From Acidobacteriota bacterium (lineage in GTDB: Bacteria > Acidobacteriota > Vicinamibacteria > Vicinamibacterales > Fen-181), in contig JANYLG010000014.1 of assembly GCA_025363775.1 (NCBI GenBank), positions 1 through 33,682 on the forward strand: a stretch of 33,682 nucleotides of DNA. The letters run 5' to 3'. The position numbers and the translations under genes are program-made. The notes under the pieces are model-generated. The model had not been told where the DNA came from and did not search any database. It saw nothing but the letters and a program-made list of their open reading frames with translations. How positions within the stretch are numbered: position 1 is the stretch's first letter; each line of letters starts with the position of its first letter. Shown here one piece after another: positions 8,450-19,304 of the stretch.

Positions 8450-8518
8450 CACGTATTGCTCGACGGCCGACTTCACGTCCGCAGGCGCGAACGGGTGAAG
8501 ATCGAGGATGTCCTCTAC
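8450..8518 (-). pseudogene. Possible remnant of an Smr-domain gene
   Basis: The frame of the sigma factor gene, upstream of its likely start, reads [20 protein letters not shown] and three more residues. This resembles the opening of an Smr (MutS2 C-terminal) nuclease domain, where LDLH precedes an amphipathic helix. The expected HGKG/HGRG core that should follow is missing, and no start codon with a ribosome site is seen. It lies directly after the queF stop codon. A short stub of a deleted gene is the simplest reading. Similarity was judged by eye. Confidence 0.35.
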
Positions 8519-8865
8519 GTGTTCTTCTCGTAGTGAACCGTGACCGCCGTCTTGATCCCGCCGCGCGGCGTGAAGTTGCCGACGACCGTCATGCGGCGCG
8601 GACGGCACACTTCGACCAGGTCGTCAAGGATCTGGTTTGTCACCTGCTCGTAGAAAATCCCTCGATTTCTGAAGCCAATCAGGTAGTATTTAAGAGCCTT
8701 CAGCTCAATGCAGCGATCGTCCGGCACGTAGGCGATCCGGATTTCACCAAAATCGGGAAGGCCTGTCTTCGGGCACACCGAGGTGAATTCAGGGTAGACG
8801 ATTTCGACCTCGTAGTCGCGGGCCGGGTTCGGGTTGGGGAAGGTTTCGATGTCGGGTGCAGCCAT
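8515..8865 (-). CDS. queF: NADPH-dependent preQ0 reductase QueF (short type)
   Basis: A 116-residue enzyme that reduces 7-cyano-7-deazaguanine (preQ0) to preQ1 for queuosine in tRNA. The thioimide-forming cysteine is Cys31 in [12 protein letters not shown] and the proton-donor aspartate is Asp38. The QueF signature follows as [16 protein letters not shown] (residues 53-68), then the substrate-binding C-terminal strand [11 protein letters not shown]. The length fits compact unimodular QueF (about 115-165 residues). No other queuosine gene is in the window. It is the first gene of the minus-strand run leading into the sigma/anti-sigma pair, 113 bp from the likely sigma start. Confidence 0.95.
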   Translation of the reverse strand: MAAPDIETFPNPNPARDYEVEIVYPEFTSVCPKTGLPDFGEIRIAYVPDDRCIELKALKYYLIGFRNRGIFYEQVTNQILDDLVEVCRPRRMTVVGNFTPRGGIKTAVTVHYEKNT

Positions 8866-8928
8866 CCCACGATTCTACCGCGACCGCGCGGAGAGACGCG
8901 CGGATGCGCGTTTTTCGGGCAATGGCAA

Positions 8929-8958
8929 TTGACAAACTCGGAAGGCGCGATCTAGCAT
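8929..8958 (+). promoter_or_regulatory. Sigma-70-type promoter for the HU-like gene
   Basis: TTGACA (8929-8934) is followed after 18 bp by TAGCAT (8953-8958, 4 of 6 matches to TATAAT). It lies 90 bp before the HU start codon at 9049 and gives a leader of about 85 nt. It is the best -35 box in the window. Confidence 0.6.
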
Positions 8959-9048
8959 ACGACGAAATTCCGGCCTGTTTCCGCACAGCCGCTTGCGCGC
9001 GCGGCTGTCTCGGGGAATATCAAGCGCGCCAAGGTCAGGGGGACGCCG

Positions 9049-9348
9049 ATGGTTGACGCCCGCAGGATGGGCAAATCCGAACTCTTCGCGCACTTCGCGG
9101 ACCGCTTCGAAATGAAGCGCGCCCAGACGCGTGAGTTCTTCGACGAGCTGACCGCGCTCGCCGAGAAAGAACTCAAGCGGTCGGGCGAGTTCGTGTTGCC
9201 CGGGATGGTGAAACTGGTCGTGCAGAAGCGCAAGGCGCGGATGGGACGGAATCCCGCGACCGGTGAGGCAATCAAGATCCCGGCCAAGACCGTCGTGAAG
9301 GCCAAAATCGCGAAGCAGCTCAAGGACGCGGTTCTGCCCACCAAGTAG
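9049..9348 (+). CDS. HU-family DNA-binding protein
   Basis: A 99-residue basic protein of the HU/IHF fold, expected to bind and bend DNA as a dimer. The N-terminal helices read GKSELFAHFADRF and TREFFDELTALAEKELKRSG. The arm region is unusual: GFGTF of classical HU is replaced by LPGMVKLVVQKRKARMGRNP, though the ensuing RxGRNPATGEAIKIPAKTVV keeps the core RNPxTG motif. This is the divergent branch often named HU-like or IHF-like. Start ATG 9049 has GGGGG upstream; ATG 9067 is an alternative. It has its own promoter and ends in a region with two hairpins, so it is probably monocistronic. Confidence 0.9.
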   Translation: MVDARRMGKSELFAHFADRFEMKRAQTREFFDELTALAEKELKRSGEFVLPGMVKLVVQKRKARMGRNPATGEAIKIPAKTVVKAKIAKQLKDAVLPTK

Positions 9349-9353
9349 CTGCG

Positions 9354-9390
9354 TTCCTGAGCGCCGCTCGGAGATCGGCGGGCTCAGGAA
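9354..9390. terminator. Hairpin just after the HU-like gene
   Basis: TTCCTGAGC (9354-9362) pairs with GCTCAGGAA (9382-9390), and GCCG/CGGC extends the stem with a small bulge. It begins 5 bp after the HU stop codon. No T-tract follows. Its place between convergent genes suggests transcription termination. Confidence 0.5.
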
Positions 9391-9414
9391 GTTGGCGTCG
9401 ATACGTACCGTGCT

Positions 9415-9464
9415 GGCGGGTCGGAGCAGGATGCCCGGCAACGCATCCTGCGTCCCGGCCCGCC
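9415..9464. terminator. Strong two-part hairpin between convergent genes
   Basis: The outer stem is GGCGGGTCGG (9415-9424) with CCGGCCCGCC (9455-9464), one T-G wobble. The inner stem is GCAGGATGC (9426-9434) with GCATCCTGC (9443-9451), perfect, around an 8-nt loop. It ends 15 bp from the stop codon of the sigma-54 regulator gene, so it could end that transcript. A repeat element is the alternative. Confidence 0.5.
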
Positions 9465-9479
9465 GGTTGCTTGCCTTCC

Positions 9480-10874
<1,395 letters not shown>

Positions 10875-11253
10875 CTCGAGGCGTGATTGTACCGCCTTCG
10901 AGGCCGGGCCGGGCCAGGTTTCGACCGGGGCCTAGCGTCATCGCCCGGCACCCAATGCCCGGGCGGCCCGGGAGGGCCCTGATGCAGGTACTACGGGGCG
11001 TACGTCAGATTTATGAGATGAGATCACGCGGCCTCCGCGCCTGCGTTACGACGTTGTGGCTTGACAATGGCTGGCGCCTGTCCATACTTGGTGGACTCCA
11101 GCGGCGTGACGGCAGCCGACGATCGAACATCGGCCATTCGCCCCGTGCCCTCGTTGCTCGTGCTGTCGGTGGCGGCTGGTCTTCCCGATCGGGACGACGC
11201 GGCGTCCCGGCGAACTCGGTGTTGTGCGATTTCTCCCGGGCGGCCACTTTCCA
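10875..11253. other. 379-bp divergent intergenic region
   Basis: No convincing gene is seen. The part nearest the regulator gene is very GC-rich (GGCCGGGCCGGGCC, then several CCCGGG-type palindromes around 10940-10978). A possible plus-strand promoter lies at 11061-11088. Open frames on both strands here have Arg/Gly-rich, unlikely composition. Confidence 0.5.
11061..11088 (+). promoter_or_regulatory. Possible promoter of the membrane protein/TPR pair
   Basis: TTGACA (11061-11066) is followed after 16 bp by CATACT (11083-11088, 4 of 6). The start codon of the next gene is about 165 bp downstream, so the leader would be long. Confidence 0.35.
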
Positions 11254-11568
11254 ATGACACTCATGGCCTTCGTGGCTTCTGCCCTCGTGGGCATTCTCTT
11301 CTGGAACGGGATTGCGGGACGGTTCGAAGGGGACAGGCTGGAGCGATCCCTCAGGATCCCGGTGGGCGGCTACTACATCCACGTCCACCACTGGCTCTAC
11401 TGCCTTGGACTGATGGTCTGCCTGTACTGTTGCGGCGTGCAGGCGGCCCTCGCCCACGGCTTCCTCTCCGGATCGATCGTGCACGGCCTGTCCTACCGTG
11501 ACTGGTATCTGGTGCTGTACCGGCGGAGCGAGGCTCACGAGGTCTACGCCCGCTGGAGGGAAGCGTGA
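11254..11568 (+). CDS. Small membrane protein with a His-rich motif, unknown function
   Basis: About 104 residues from ATG 11254 (GTG 11224 would add ten). No strong ribosome site supports either start. One hydrophobic helix lies at the N-terminus (LMAFVASALVGILFW). A second stretch (HHWLYCLGLMVCLYCCGV, then HGFLSGSIVHGL) probably forms one or two more. The notable part is GYYIHVHHWLY followed by GSIVHGLSYRDWY, which places four or five histidines at the membrane face. This could bind metal or haem, but no family with known function was recognised. Its stop overlaps the start of the TPR gene by 4 bp, so the two are translationally coupled. Confidence 0.7.
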   Translation: MTLMAFVASALVGILFWNGIAGRFEGDRLERSLRIPVGGYYIHVHHWLYCLGLMVCLYCCGVQAALAHGFLSGSIVHGLSYRDWYLVLYRRSEAHEVYARWREA

Positions 11569-12428
11569 TCGGTCTCGCGGGGTTCGTGCTCCTCGGCGCA
11601 GTTGGCGCTGTGCAGGCCGTATCGCCCGGAACCTTGGCCCCACCATCACCGACGGCGATCGACCGCGCGTTCCGGCGGATGTACGCTTTCGACTTTCCCG
11701 GTAGCCTGGCCATCCTGGACGAGGCGGCGCGGGGGGATCCGGACAACCCGCTGATCCCCGCGGTGCGTGCGAGCACGTACCTGTTCATGGAAATGGACCG
11801 CCTCAAGATTCTCGAGATGCGGTTTTTCCTGCACGACAGCAATCTGGTTGACGGGAGCGCGAAGCTCCTGCCAGACCCCCAGGTGAGGGCTCGCTTCATG
11901 GCCGCGCTCGATGACACCAGGCGCCGCGCGACCGCGCGCCTGGCGGCCCACCCCGATGAGGTGGACGCCCTGTTCGCCATGTGCCTGGCGGCCGGCGTCG
12001 AGACGGACTACACGGCTCTCGTGGAGCGTCGCACCTGGCGCAGCATGAAGCTGGCGCCCGCGGCCCTCGTGTACGCCAAGAAGCTCCTGGCGCGTACGCC
12101 GCCGTTCCACGACGCCTACCTCAGCTTTGGCGCGCTCGAGTACATCGTCGGCGACCTGCCGTTCTTCATCCGATGGTTCGCGCACTACGACGGCATCGAG
12201 GGGAACAAGCGTCGGGGGATCGAGCAGTTGAAGCTGACGGCGCGTCACGGTCGCTACCTGGGCCCCTTCGCCCGCATTCTGCTCGTCGTCGTCTCGTTGC
12301 GCGAGAAGAAGCTGGAGGACGCACAGTCGCTCCTCGATGGTCTCGTGCAGGAGTTCCCTGAGAACCCCGTGCTCCGGAAGGAGCTGGCGCTCGTCAGCGA
12401 CCAGGTGCGCCGTCGCCCGCGGAAGTAG
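11565..12428 (+). CDS. Exported TPR-type protein, unknown function
   Basis: 287 residues, starting at a GTG that overlaps the previous stop (GTGA). Residues 1-18 are hydrophobic and look like a signal peptide (GLAGFVLLGAVGAVQA). The body is alpha-helical with tetratricopeptide-like spacing: AIDRAFRRMYAFDFPGSLAI near the start and LREKKLEDAQSLLDGLVQEF near the end. The charged C-terminus QVRRRPRK closes it. It is likely an adaptor in the periplasm working with the upstream membrane protein, judged only from the coupling. No catalytic motif is seen. Confidence 0.85.
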   Translation: MIGLAGFVLLGAVGAVQAVSPGTLAPPSPTAIDRAFRRMYAFDFPGSLAILDEAARGDPDNPLIPAVRASTYLFMEMDRLKILEMRFFLHDSNLVDGSAKLLPDPQVRARFMAALDDTRRRATARLAAHPDEVDALFAMCLAAGVETDYTALVERRTWRSMKLAPAALVYAKKLLARTPPFHDAYLSFGALEYIVGDLPFFIRWFAHYDGIEGNKRRGIEQLKLTARHGRYLGPFARILLVVVSLREKKLEDAQSLLDGLVQEFPENPVLRKELALVSDQVRRRPRK

Positions 12429-12569
12429 CCGGCCTGGCATCCCGTCCACAGCCCTCGATGACGCCGCCCCGCGTCATCGCCATCGAACTTTGGCGCCGCC
12501 GGATTCGTCTATCTTCTCGTGTGTCCCGCGTCTGCCGGGAGGAGCCCGGACCGTCCAGCTCGGTTCGAG

Positions 12570-12890
12570 ATCTTGGAAAGCGCGGTCGGTCGATGGTTCC
12601 GCACCGGCGACGGCAGCACCCCGCAGTTCGGCCCATGGCGGAGCATCGTTGGCGTTGTCACGACCGTGCGCATGACGGGGCCGTTCAACAACCCGAACGT
12701 GGACGAGACCGGCTTCTACGTGCCGTTCTATTTCATTCCATTCGGCCCGGCACCGGCGGAACCGCTGGCGAGCCAGTTTGCCACCGTGATCGTGAAGCCG
12801 CGCGGCGGCCAGCGGCCCGAGGCCATGATCGTCCCGCTCCGGCGGGCAGTGAGCAAGGCAGACGCCAACCTCCCACGACTCCGGGTACGC
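12570..12890 (+). pseudogene. Remnant of an ADOP/MacB-type ABC permease
   Basis: One frame reads VGRWFRTGDGS, WRSIVGVVTTVRMTGPFNNP, GFYVPFYFIPFGP and SQFATVIVKPRGGQRPEAM, ending RRAVSKADANLPRLRV. This matches the periplasmic MacB_PCD portion of acidobacterial duplicated orphan permeases (WR.IVGVV..VR, QFATVVVRPRGG, LRRAV.KADPNLP) as I know the family. Full proteins are about 800 residues with eight or more membrane helices. Here only some 107 residues survive, with no start, no membrane segment and a divergent end. It is a decayed gene fragment. Confidence 0.75.
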
Positions 12891-12930
12891 GCAAGCCCCT
12901 TCGGCAGCCCGGACGCCGCGATGCGCCAGG

Positions 12931-13518
12931 TCAGGCCGTGGTGACGACCACGGCGCTGCACGCGCGGTTTCCCACCCGCCGATAGCGGTGGGACGGCGAC
13001 GGATCGAAGTAGATCGAATCTCCGGCCCGCAGCACGTGCTCGACGTCGCCGACGGTGATGGCCAGCGAGCCCGCGATCACGAACACGACCTCCGCCCCCT
13101 CGTGCTGGTGCGGTTGGGCCTGTTCGTCGCTGAGCGGCCCGAACTCGACGTAGTAGGCGTTGAGGCGCCGCTCGGCGACGGGGTAGTCGAGGCACTCGAA
13201 CCGGTAGGCCGGGTTGCGCGCCCCCGGTCGATCCGGAAACGACTGGCGGTCGGTCGCGCGCACCACCGCCAGCGCCGGACGCCGCTGTCTGGCGCCGAAG
13301 AAATACTCGAGGCCGACGCTGAACACCAGCGCGACACGGAGCAAGGTCGGCAGCGTCGGGAACATCTTGCCCCGCTCGATCTTCGACAGCAGCGCCGGCG
13401 AGAGACCGGTGTGCTGACCGAGTTCCACGAGCCCCAGCTTCTTGCGCAGCCGCAATGCCCGAATCTTCTCGCCGATCGCGTAGGTCTTCAGGCCGCCAGC
13501 CAGCGTCTCCGACAGCAT
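12931..13518 (-). CDS. XRE-family regulator with cupin sensor domain
   Basis: 195 residues. An N-terminal helix-turn-helix (about 16-70) reads GEKIRALRLRKKLGLVELGQ, then LSPALLSKIERGKMFPTLPT, typical of Cro/CI-like repressors. The C-terminal cupin_2 domain (about 115-190) has HQHEGAEVVFVIAGSLAI and GDSIYFDPSPSHRYRRVG, so a small ligand or metal may be sensed there. GGAGG lies 6 bp before the ATG. It is divergent from the fasciclin gene across 203 bp with overlapping promoters, which suggests that it regulates itself and that neighbour. Confidence 0.93.
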   Translation of the reverse strand: MLSETLAGGLKTYAIGEKIRALRLRKKLGLVELGQHTGLSPALLSKIERGKMFPTLPTLLRVALVFSVGLEYFFGARQRRPALAVVRATDRQSFPDRPGARNPAYRFECLDYPVAERRLNAYYVEFGPLSDEQAQPHQHEGAEVVFVIAGSLAITVGDVEHVLRAGDSIYFDPSPSHRYRRVGNRACSAVVVTTA

Positions 13519-13600
13519 TACCTGCCTCCGATTTGAGCGACGGTCAAAAAAATGCCGTCGTTGTTCTTCACGCTCAAACAGCTTTCATTTACTCCCTCTG

Positions 13601-13629
13601 ATTTTACTTGCAAGCAATATAATTGTCAC
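13601..13629 (-). promoter_or_regulatory. Promoter reading toward the XRE-cupin gene
   Basis: On the minus strand GTGACA (13629-13624) is followed after 17 bp by TAAAAT (13606-13601). The boxes match sigma-70 consensus at 5 of 6 each. They overlap the plus-strand promoter of the fasciclin gene almost base for base. Confidence 0.5.
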
Positions 13630-13635
13630 TATAAT
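13608..13635 (+). promoter_or_regulatory. Promoter reading toward the fasciclin gene
   Basis: TTGCAA (13608-13613) is followed after 16 bp by a perfect TATAAT (13630-13635). A second perfect TATAAT lies at 13618-13623 without a good -35. The leader to ATG 13722 would be about 80 nt. A small GC hairpin (CGCCGC AA GGCGGCG, about 13695-13709) sits just before the AGGAGAG ribosome site. Confidence 0.6.
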
Positions 13636-13721
13636 CAAATCATCGATTGAGCGCACGAGAGGCCGACGGCACGTGCGGCCTCAATTGAACCAGACGCCGC
13701 AAGGCGGCGAGGAGAGAGACG

Positions 13722-14219
13722 ATGACGAAGATGCTGAAGTCGATGGTGGTGGCGGCGACGGTGATCGGGATGGTGGGGATCGGCAGCGCGGCGGGTGCCC
13801 AGGAGAAGGACATCGTGGACACGGCGGTTGCCGCCGGCTCCTTCACGACCCTGGCCAAGGCGCTGCAGGCAGCCGGCTTGATCGAGACGTTGAAGGGCAA
13901 GGGGCCGTTCACGGTGTTTGCTCCGACCGACGAGGCGTTTGCCAAGCTGCCGGCTGGCGCGCTCGAAGACCTGCTCGAGCCCGAGAACAAGGCGCAACTT
14001 CGGGCCGTGCTGACCTACCACGTTGTCCCGGGTATGGTGATGGCGAGCCAGGTGACGGGGCTGAAGTCGGCCAAGACGGTAAACGGCCAGTCGCTGAAGA
14101 TCGCGGTCATGGGTGGCACCGTGATGATCAACGCCGCGAACGTCGTGAAGACCGACATCATGACGAGCAACGGCGTCATCCACGTGATCGACAGCGTTCT
14201 CATGCCGGCCGCGAAGTAG
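13722..14219 (+). CDS. Secreted fasciclin (FAS1) domain protein
   Basis: 165 residues. Residues 1-26 are a signal peptide ending in GSAAGAQ. The rest is a single FAS1 domain with its two conserved blocks: H1 as [17 protein letters not shown] (about 64-80) and H2 as [13 protein letters not shown] at the C-terminus, plus the central YHVVPG. FAS1 domains mediate adhesion or matrix contacts; the bacterial role is generally unknown. A good ribosome site and strong promoter precede it. The SDR gene follows 19 bp later and is probably co-transcribed. Confidence 0.96.
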   Translation: MTKMLKSMVVAATVIGMVGIGSAAGAQEKDIVDTAVAAGSFTTLAKALQAAGLIETLKGKGPFTVFAPTDEAFAKLPAGALEDLLEPENKAQLRAVLTYHVVPGMVMASQVTGLKSAKTVNGQSLKIAVMGGTVMINAANVVKTDIMTSNGVIHVIDSVLMPAAK

Positions 14220-14238
14220 GCGGCCTGGCGAGGCGATC

Positions 14239-15702
14239 ATGCCTTCCGTGTCGATGCTGCTGACGGGGGCCACCGGCTACATCGGTGGCCTCCTCCTTTC
14301 GAGGCTCGAGGCGGGCGGGCATCGTTTACGGTGCCTGGCGCGTCGCCCTGAGAGACTGCATTCCCGCGTACGCCCCGGAACCGAGATCGTGGCCGGCGAT
14401 TGTCTCGATGACGATTCGCTGGACACGGCCATGGCCGGGATCGATGTCGCCTTCTACCTCGTGCATTCGATGGCCGGTTCGGCTTCGTTCGAGGAGGTGG
14501 ATCGAGAGGCCGCGCGCCGTTTCGGCGCGGCAGCCACCCGGGCGGGCGTCCGACGCATCATCTACCTGGGCGGGCTCGGCGACGGCCGTGACGAATTGTC
14601 CCCGCACCTGCGGAGCCGTCGCGAGACCGGGAACGCCCTGCGAGCTTCAGGCGTGCCCGTGGTCGAGCTGCGGTGTTCGATCGTCATCGGAGCGGGCAGC
14701 CTGTCGTTCGAGATGGTTCGCGCGCTGGTGGAACGCCTGCCCGTGATGATCTGTCCGAAGTGGGTCTCGGTGAAGGCGCAGCCCATTGCCGTGGAGGACG
14801 TCCTCTCGTACCTCGTAGCCGCCGCCGAAGACGAGGGCGATGTCAGCCTTGTGTGCGAGATCGGCGGACCCGACGTCGTGTCGTACGGCGACATCATGCG
14901 CGAATATGCCTGCCAGCGCGGCCTGAGGCGCTGGCTGATTCCAGTGCCGCTGCTGACGCCGCGTCTATCGAGCCTGTGGCTTCGGCTGGTGACGCCTCTC
15001 TACGCGCACGTTGGCCGCTGGCTCATCGAGGGCATGCGCAATCGGACGGTGGTGGTCGATCCTGAGCCGGCGCGCCGCTACGGTGTGGCGACGAGAGGGC
15101 TGAGGCGGGCCGTCGCAGACGCGATCCGCCAGCGCGGTGAGCGCGTCGAGGCGCTTCTTCTCGACGCTGCAGGTGCAGACGCGGATGAGGCTCTTGTGGC
15201 GCTCAGGGCGTCAGGATGTCTGGTGGACAGTCGCGAGCTGGCAGCGTCCGTCAGCCCCGCCCGTGCCTTCGTGCCCATCCGGATGATTGGCGGGAAGAAC
15301 GGCTGGTACTACGGCAGCGTGTTGTGGCGCCTCCGCGGGTGGCTCGATCGAGCGATGGGTGGAATCGGGTTCCGGCCGGGCCGCCGCGATCCCGACACCT
15401 GCATTGTCGGGGACGAGGTGGACTTCTGGCGCGTCGTGGCATTCGAGGCCGATCGGCGCCTGACGCTCTGCGCCGAGATGACGCTGCCTGGCCGCGCCTG
15501 GCTGCAGTTCGACGTCGCAGCCGGCCCCGGCGACACCGCCCGCGTTCGACAGACGGCCGTGTTCGACCCCCGAGGAGTGCTCGGGCTGCTCTATTGGATG
15601 TCGTTGCTGCCGGCCCACGCGTTCATCTTCCGGGGCATGCTGCGCCGGGTGGTGGCCCGCAGCACGCGCGTCGGCCACCAGATGCCGGGGACGAGCCGGT
15701 AA
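14239..15702 (+). CDS. SDR-family NAD(P)-binding protein with DUF2867 domain
   Basis: 487 residues in two parts. Residues 1-290 are an extended short-chain dehydrogenase/epimerase-like Rossmann domain: dinucleotide motif TGATGYIG at about 9-16, then GDCLDDDSLDTAMAGIDVAF and YLVHSM. The catalytic YxxxK is not evident, as in the atypical NmrA-like branch. Residues 340-480 are a DUF2867-type domain (WYYGSVLWRLRGWLDRAMGG, VVAFEADRRLTLCAEMTLPG). Such fusions are widespread and uncharacterised; a redox-sensing or lipid-linked role has been guessed elsewhere. GAGG lies 5 bp before the ATG. Confidence 0.9.
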   Translation: MPSVSMLLTGATGYIGGLLLSRLEAGGHRLRCLARRPERLHSRVRPGTEIVAGDCLDDDSLDTAMAGIDVAFYLVHSMAGSASFEEVDREAARRFGAAATRAGVRRIIYLGGLGDGRDELSPHLRSRRETGNALRASGVPVVELRCSIVIGAGSLSFEMVRALVERLPVMICPKWVSVKAQPIAVEDVLSYLVAAAEDEGDVSLVCEIGGPDVVSYGDIMREYACQRGLRRWLIPVPLLTPRLSSLWLRLVTPLYAHVGRWLIEGMRNRTVVVDPEPARRYGVATRGLRRAVADAIRQRGERVEALLLDAAGADADEALVALRASGCLVDSRELAASVSPARAFVPIRMIGGKNGWYYGSVLWRLRGWLDRAMGGIGFRPGRRDPDTCIVGDEVDFWRVVAFEADRRLTLCAEMTLPGRAWLQFDVAAGPGDTARVRQTAVFDPRGVLGLLYWMSLLPAHAFIFRGMLRRVVARSTRVGHQMPGTSR

Positions 15703-16014
15703 CGGCCGCGGCGGGCGCAGGCGTCGTCGCCCCCAGTCGTCGCCCCCGAGAGTTGACCGCGAGCTCATCACGCCGCTGACCGTCGCCACGTCGCCAGACG
15801 TGTCGCTTCGGGTCACTGCCGAGGCCTGCTGGAAGGAATACCGCGACTATTCCGTGTCGAGCCAGTTTCCGTCGGTGACGCTGGCGAACATCGGTCAGCG
15901 CCCCACTGTTGCCCCTCATGGGTAAATAGGCATTGCCCCACCATCGTGCGAGCCAACATCCGCGACCTCATCTCATTCCCGCGCCCATCGAAGAGCGCGG
16001 AGTCGGCTGACGAT
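15703..16014. other. 312-bp gap between convergent genes
   Basis: No real gene is seen. A frame without a start codon at 15752-15925 (VDRELITPLTVATSPDVSLR, later WKEYRDYSVSSQFPSVTLAN) looks protein-like and may be the eroded tail of a lost gene. The inverted pair GAGCGCGG (15993-16000) and CCGCGCTC (16019-16026) spans the stop codon of the following minus-strand gene and could end the long kdp transcript. Confidence 0.4.
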
Positions 16015-17154
16015 TCACCCGCGCTCATCGAGCGGCACGACCTGCACGGCCGCGTCGCGCACGGCTGACAGGAAGCGGTCGGTAGTGGAACCGTGGCGGA
16101 GCAGCTCCCAGCGGGACCTCGCGCTCTGCCCGAAGATGACGTGCGTGATGCCCTCGCGTTGGGCGAAGGCGATCAAGCCTTCGGCGGGGCGCTCGGCGTG
16201 GACCCGGACCACGGTGGCCCCGAGGTTCTGCGCGAGGCTGACGTTCTGGTCCAGCGCCGCCGAATCCTGGGGCGCAATCCTGTCTGGGCGCTCCCGCGGC
16301 GTTTCGACGTACACGGCATACCACCGGGCGCCCAGCCGCCCGGCAATGCGCGCGCCCGTCCGGATGACCCGTGGCGCAAGCACGCTCGAGCTCATGCACA
16401 CCATGACACGCTCCGGCATCAGCGCAGGCTGCAGGCCCTGGCCGGTCCGGTAGCTGGCCGCTTTCTCCGCGACTTCGTCGGCGACCGCCCGCAGCGCCAG
16501 CTCGCGCAAAGCCGACAGGTTGCCTTTCCGGAAGAAGTTCGTCAGCGCCTGTTCAATCTTCTCGGGCGAGTAGATCTTCCCCTCGCGCAGCCGGTCCCTG
16601 AGCTCATCCACCGTGACATCGACGTTGATCACCTCGTCCGCCCGGTGGAGGAAAGTGTCTGGTACCGTCTCGCGCACGCGCACGCCGGTGACGGTCGCCA
16701 CCGCGTCGTTGAGCGTCTCGAGGTGCTGGATGTTCACCGCGGTCAGCACGTCGATGCCGGCATCGAGAATCTCGACGACATCCTGGTAGCGCTTCTCGTG
16801 CCGGCTGCCAGGCACGTTGGTGTGCGCCAGCTCGTCAACCACACAGACCTGAGGCTTGCGCCGGATGATTGCGTCGACGTCCATCTCCTTCATGGTGACG
16901 TCGCGATACTCCATGGCGCGGCGCGGGATGACCTCGAGATCCTTGACCTGTGCCTCGGTATTGCGGCGGCCGTAGGTCTCGACGAAACCAATCACGACGT
17001 CAAGACCCCGCGCACGAAGCGCATGCGCCTCCTGGAGCATCTCGTACGTCTTGCCCACACCTGGAGCGGCCCCAACGTAGACCCGCAAGCGCGCCCGATC
17101 CCGATCCTTGATCCGCGCCAGCAGTGCGTCAGCGGTGAGTCGTTGTTCGGGCAT
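16015..17154 (-). CDS. kdpD: KdpD N-terminal half: sensor-regulator domain plus USP domain, no kinase
   Basis: About 379 residues from ATG 17154 (ATGs at 17169 and 17193 are alternatives; none has a clear ribosome site). Residues 20-230 form the KdpD domain with Walker A GAAPGVGKT (28-36) and Walker B-like VCVVDELAHTN (103-113), then GSRHEKRYQDVVEILDAGID. Residues about 240-375 are a universal-stress-protein fold (VMVCMSSSVLAPRVI, then FGQSARSRWELLRHGSTTDR), the part that binds c-di-AMP in some Gram-positive KdpD. The membrane, GAF and histidine kinase parts of full KdpD (about 890 residues) are absent. They are coded by a separate gene at 22674-24245. This gene is last in the kdp run, after kdpB. 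Confidence 0.93.
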   Translation of the reverse strand: MPEQRLTADALLARIKDRDRARLRVYVGAAPGVGKTYEMLQEAHALRARGLDVVIGFVETYGRRNTEAQVKDLEVIPRRAMEYRDVTMKEMDVDAIIRRKPQVCVVDELAHTNVPGSRHEKRYQDVVEILDAGIDVLTAVNIQHLETLNDAVATVTGVRVRETVPDTFLHRADEVINVDVTVDELRDRLREGKIYSPEKIEQALTNFFRKGNLSALRELALRAVADEVAEKAASYRTGQGLQPALMPERVMVCMSSSVLAPRVIRTGARIAGRLGARWYAVYVETPRERPDRIAPQDSAALDQNVSLAQNLGATVVRVHAERPAEGLIAFAQREGITHVIFGQSARSRWELLRHGSTTDRFLSAVRDAAVQVVPLDERG

Positions 17155-17246
17155 GTGCCAGTCGTTCATACCGTAGGGGGTGGCCCGATGCATCGAATCA
17201 GTTTCACAACGGCATCTCCGGGAGTGACCGGCGTTCGGCTCGTCGA

Positions 17247-19289
<2,043 letters not shown>

Positions 19290-19304
19290 TCCCGTCTTCC
19301 TGTT

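Larger units (their letters stand above)
13532..13653. promoter_or_regulatory. Three copies of a TTGAGCG motif, candidate operators
   Basis: TTTGAGCG at 13532-13539, its reverse complement CGCTCAAA at 13571-13578, and ATTGAGCG at 13646-13653 flank the divergent promoters. A second inverted pair, CGACGG (13538-13543) and CCGTCG (13555-13560), overlaps the first copy. Such spacing is what a dimeric XRE repressor could bind; binding itself is inferred. Confidence 0.4.

Noticed and set aside
15752-15925. Protein-like frame after the SDR gene
   Set aside because: No start codon or ribosome site and no family recognised; kept only as a possible eroded remnant.
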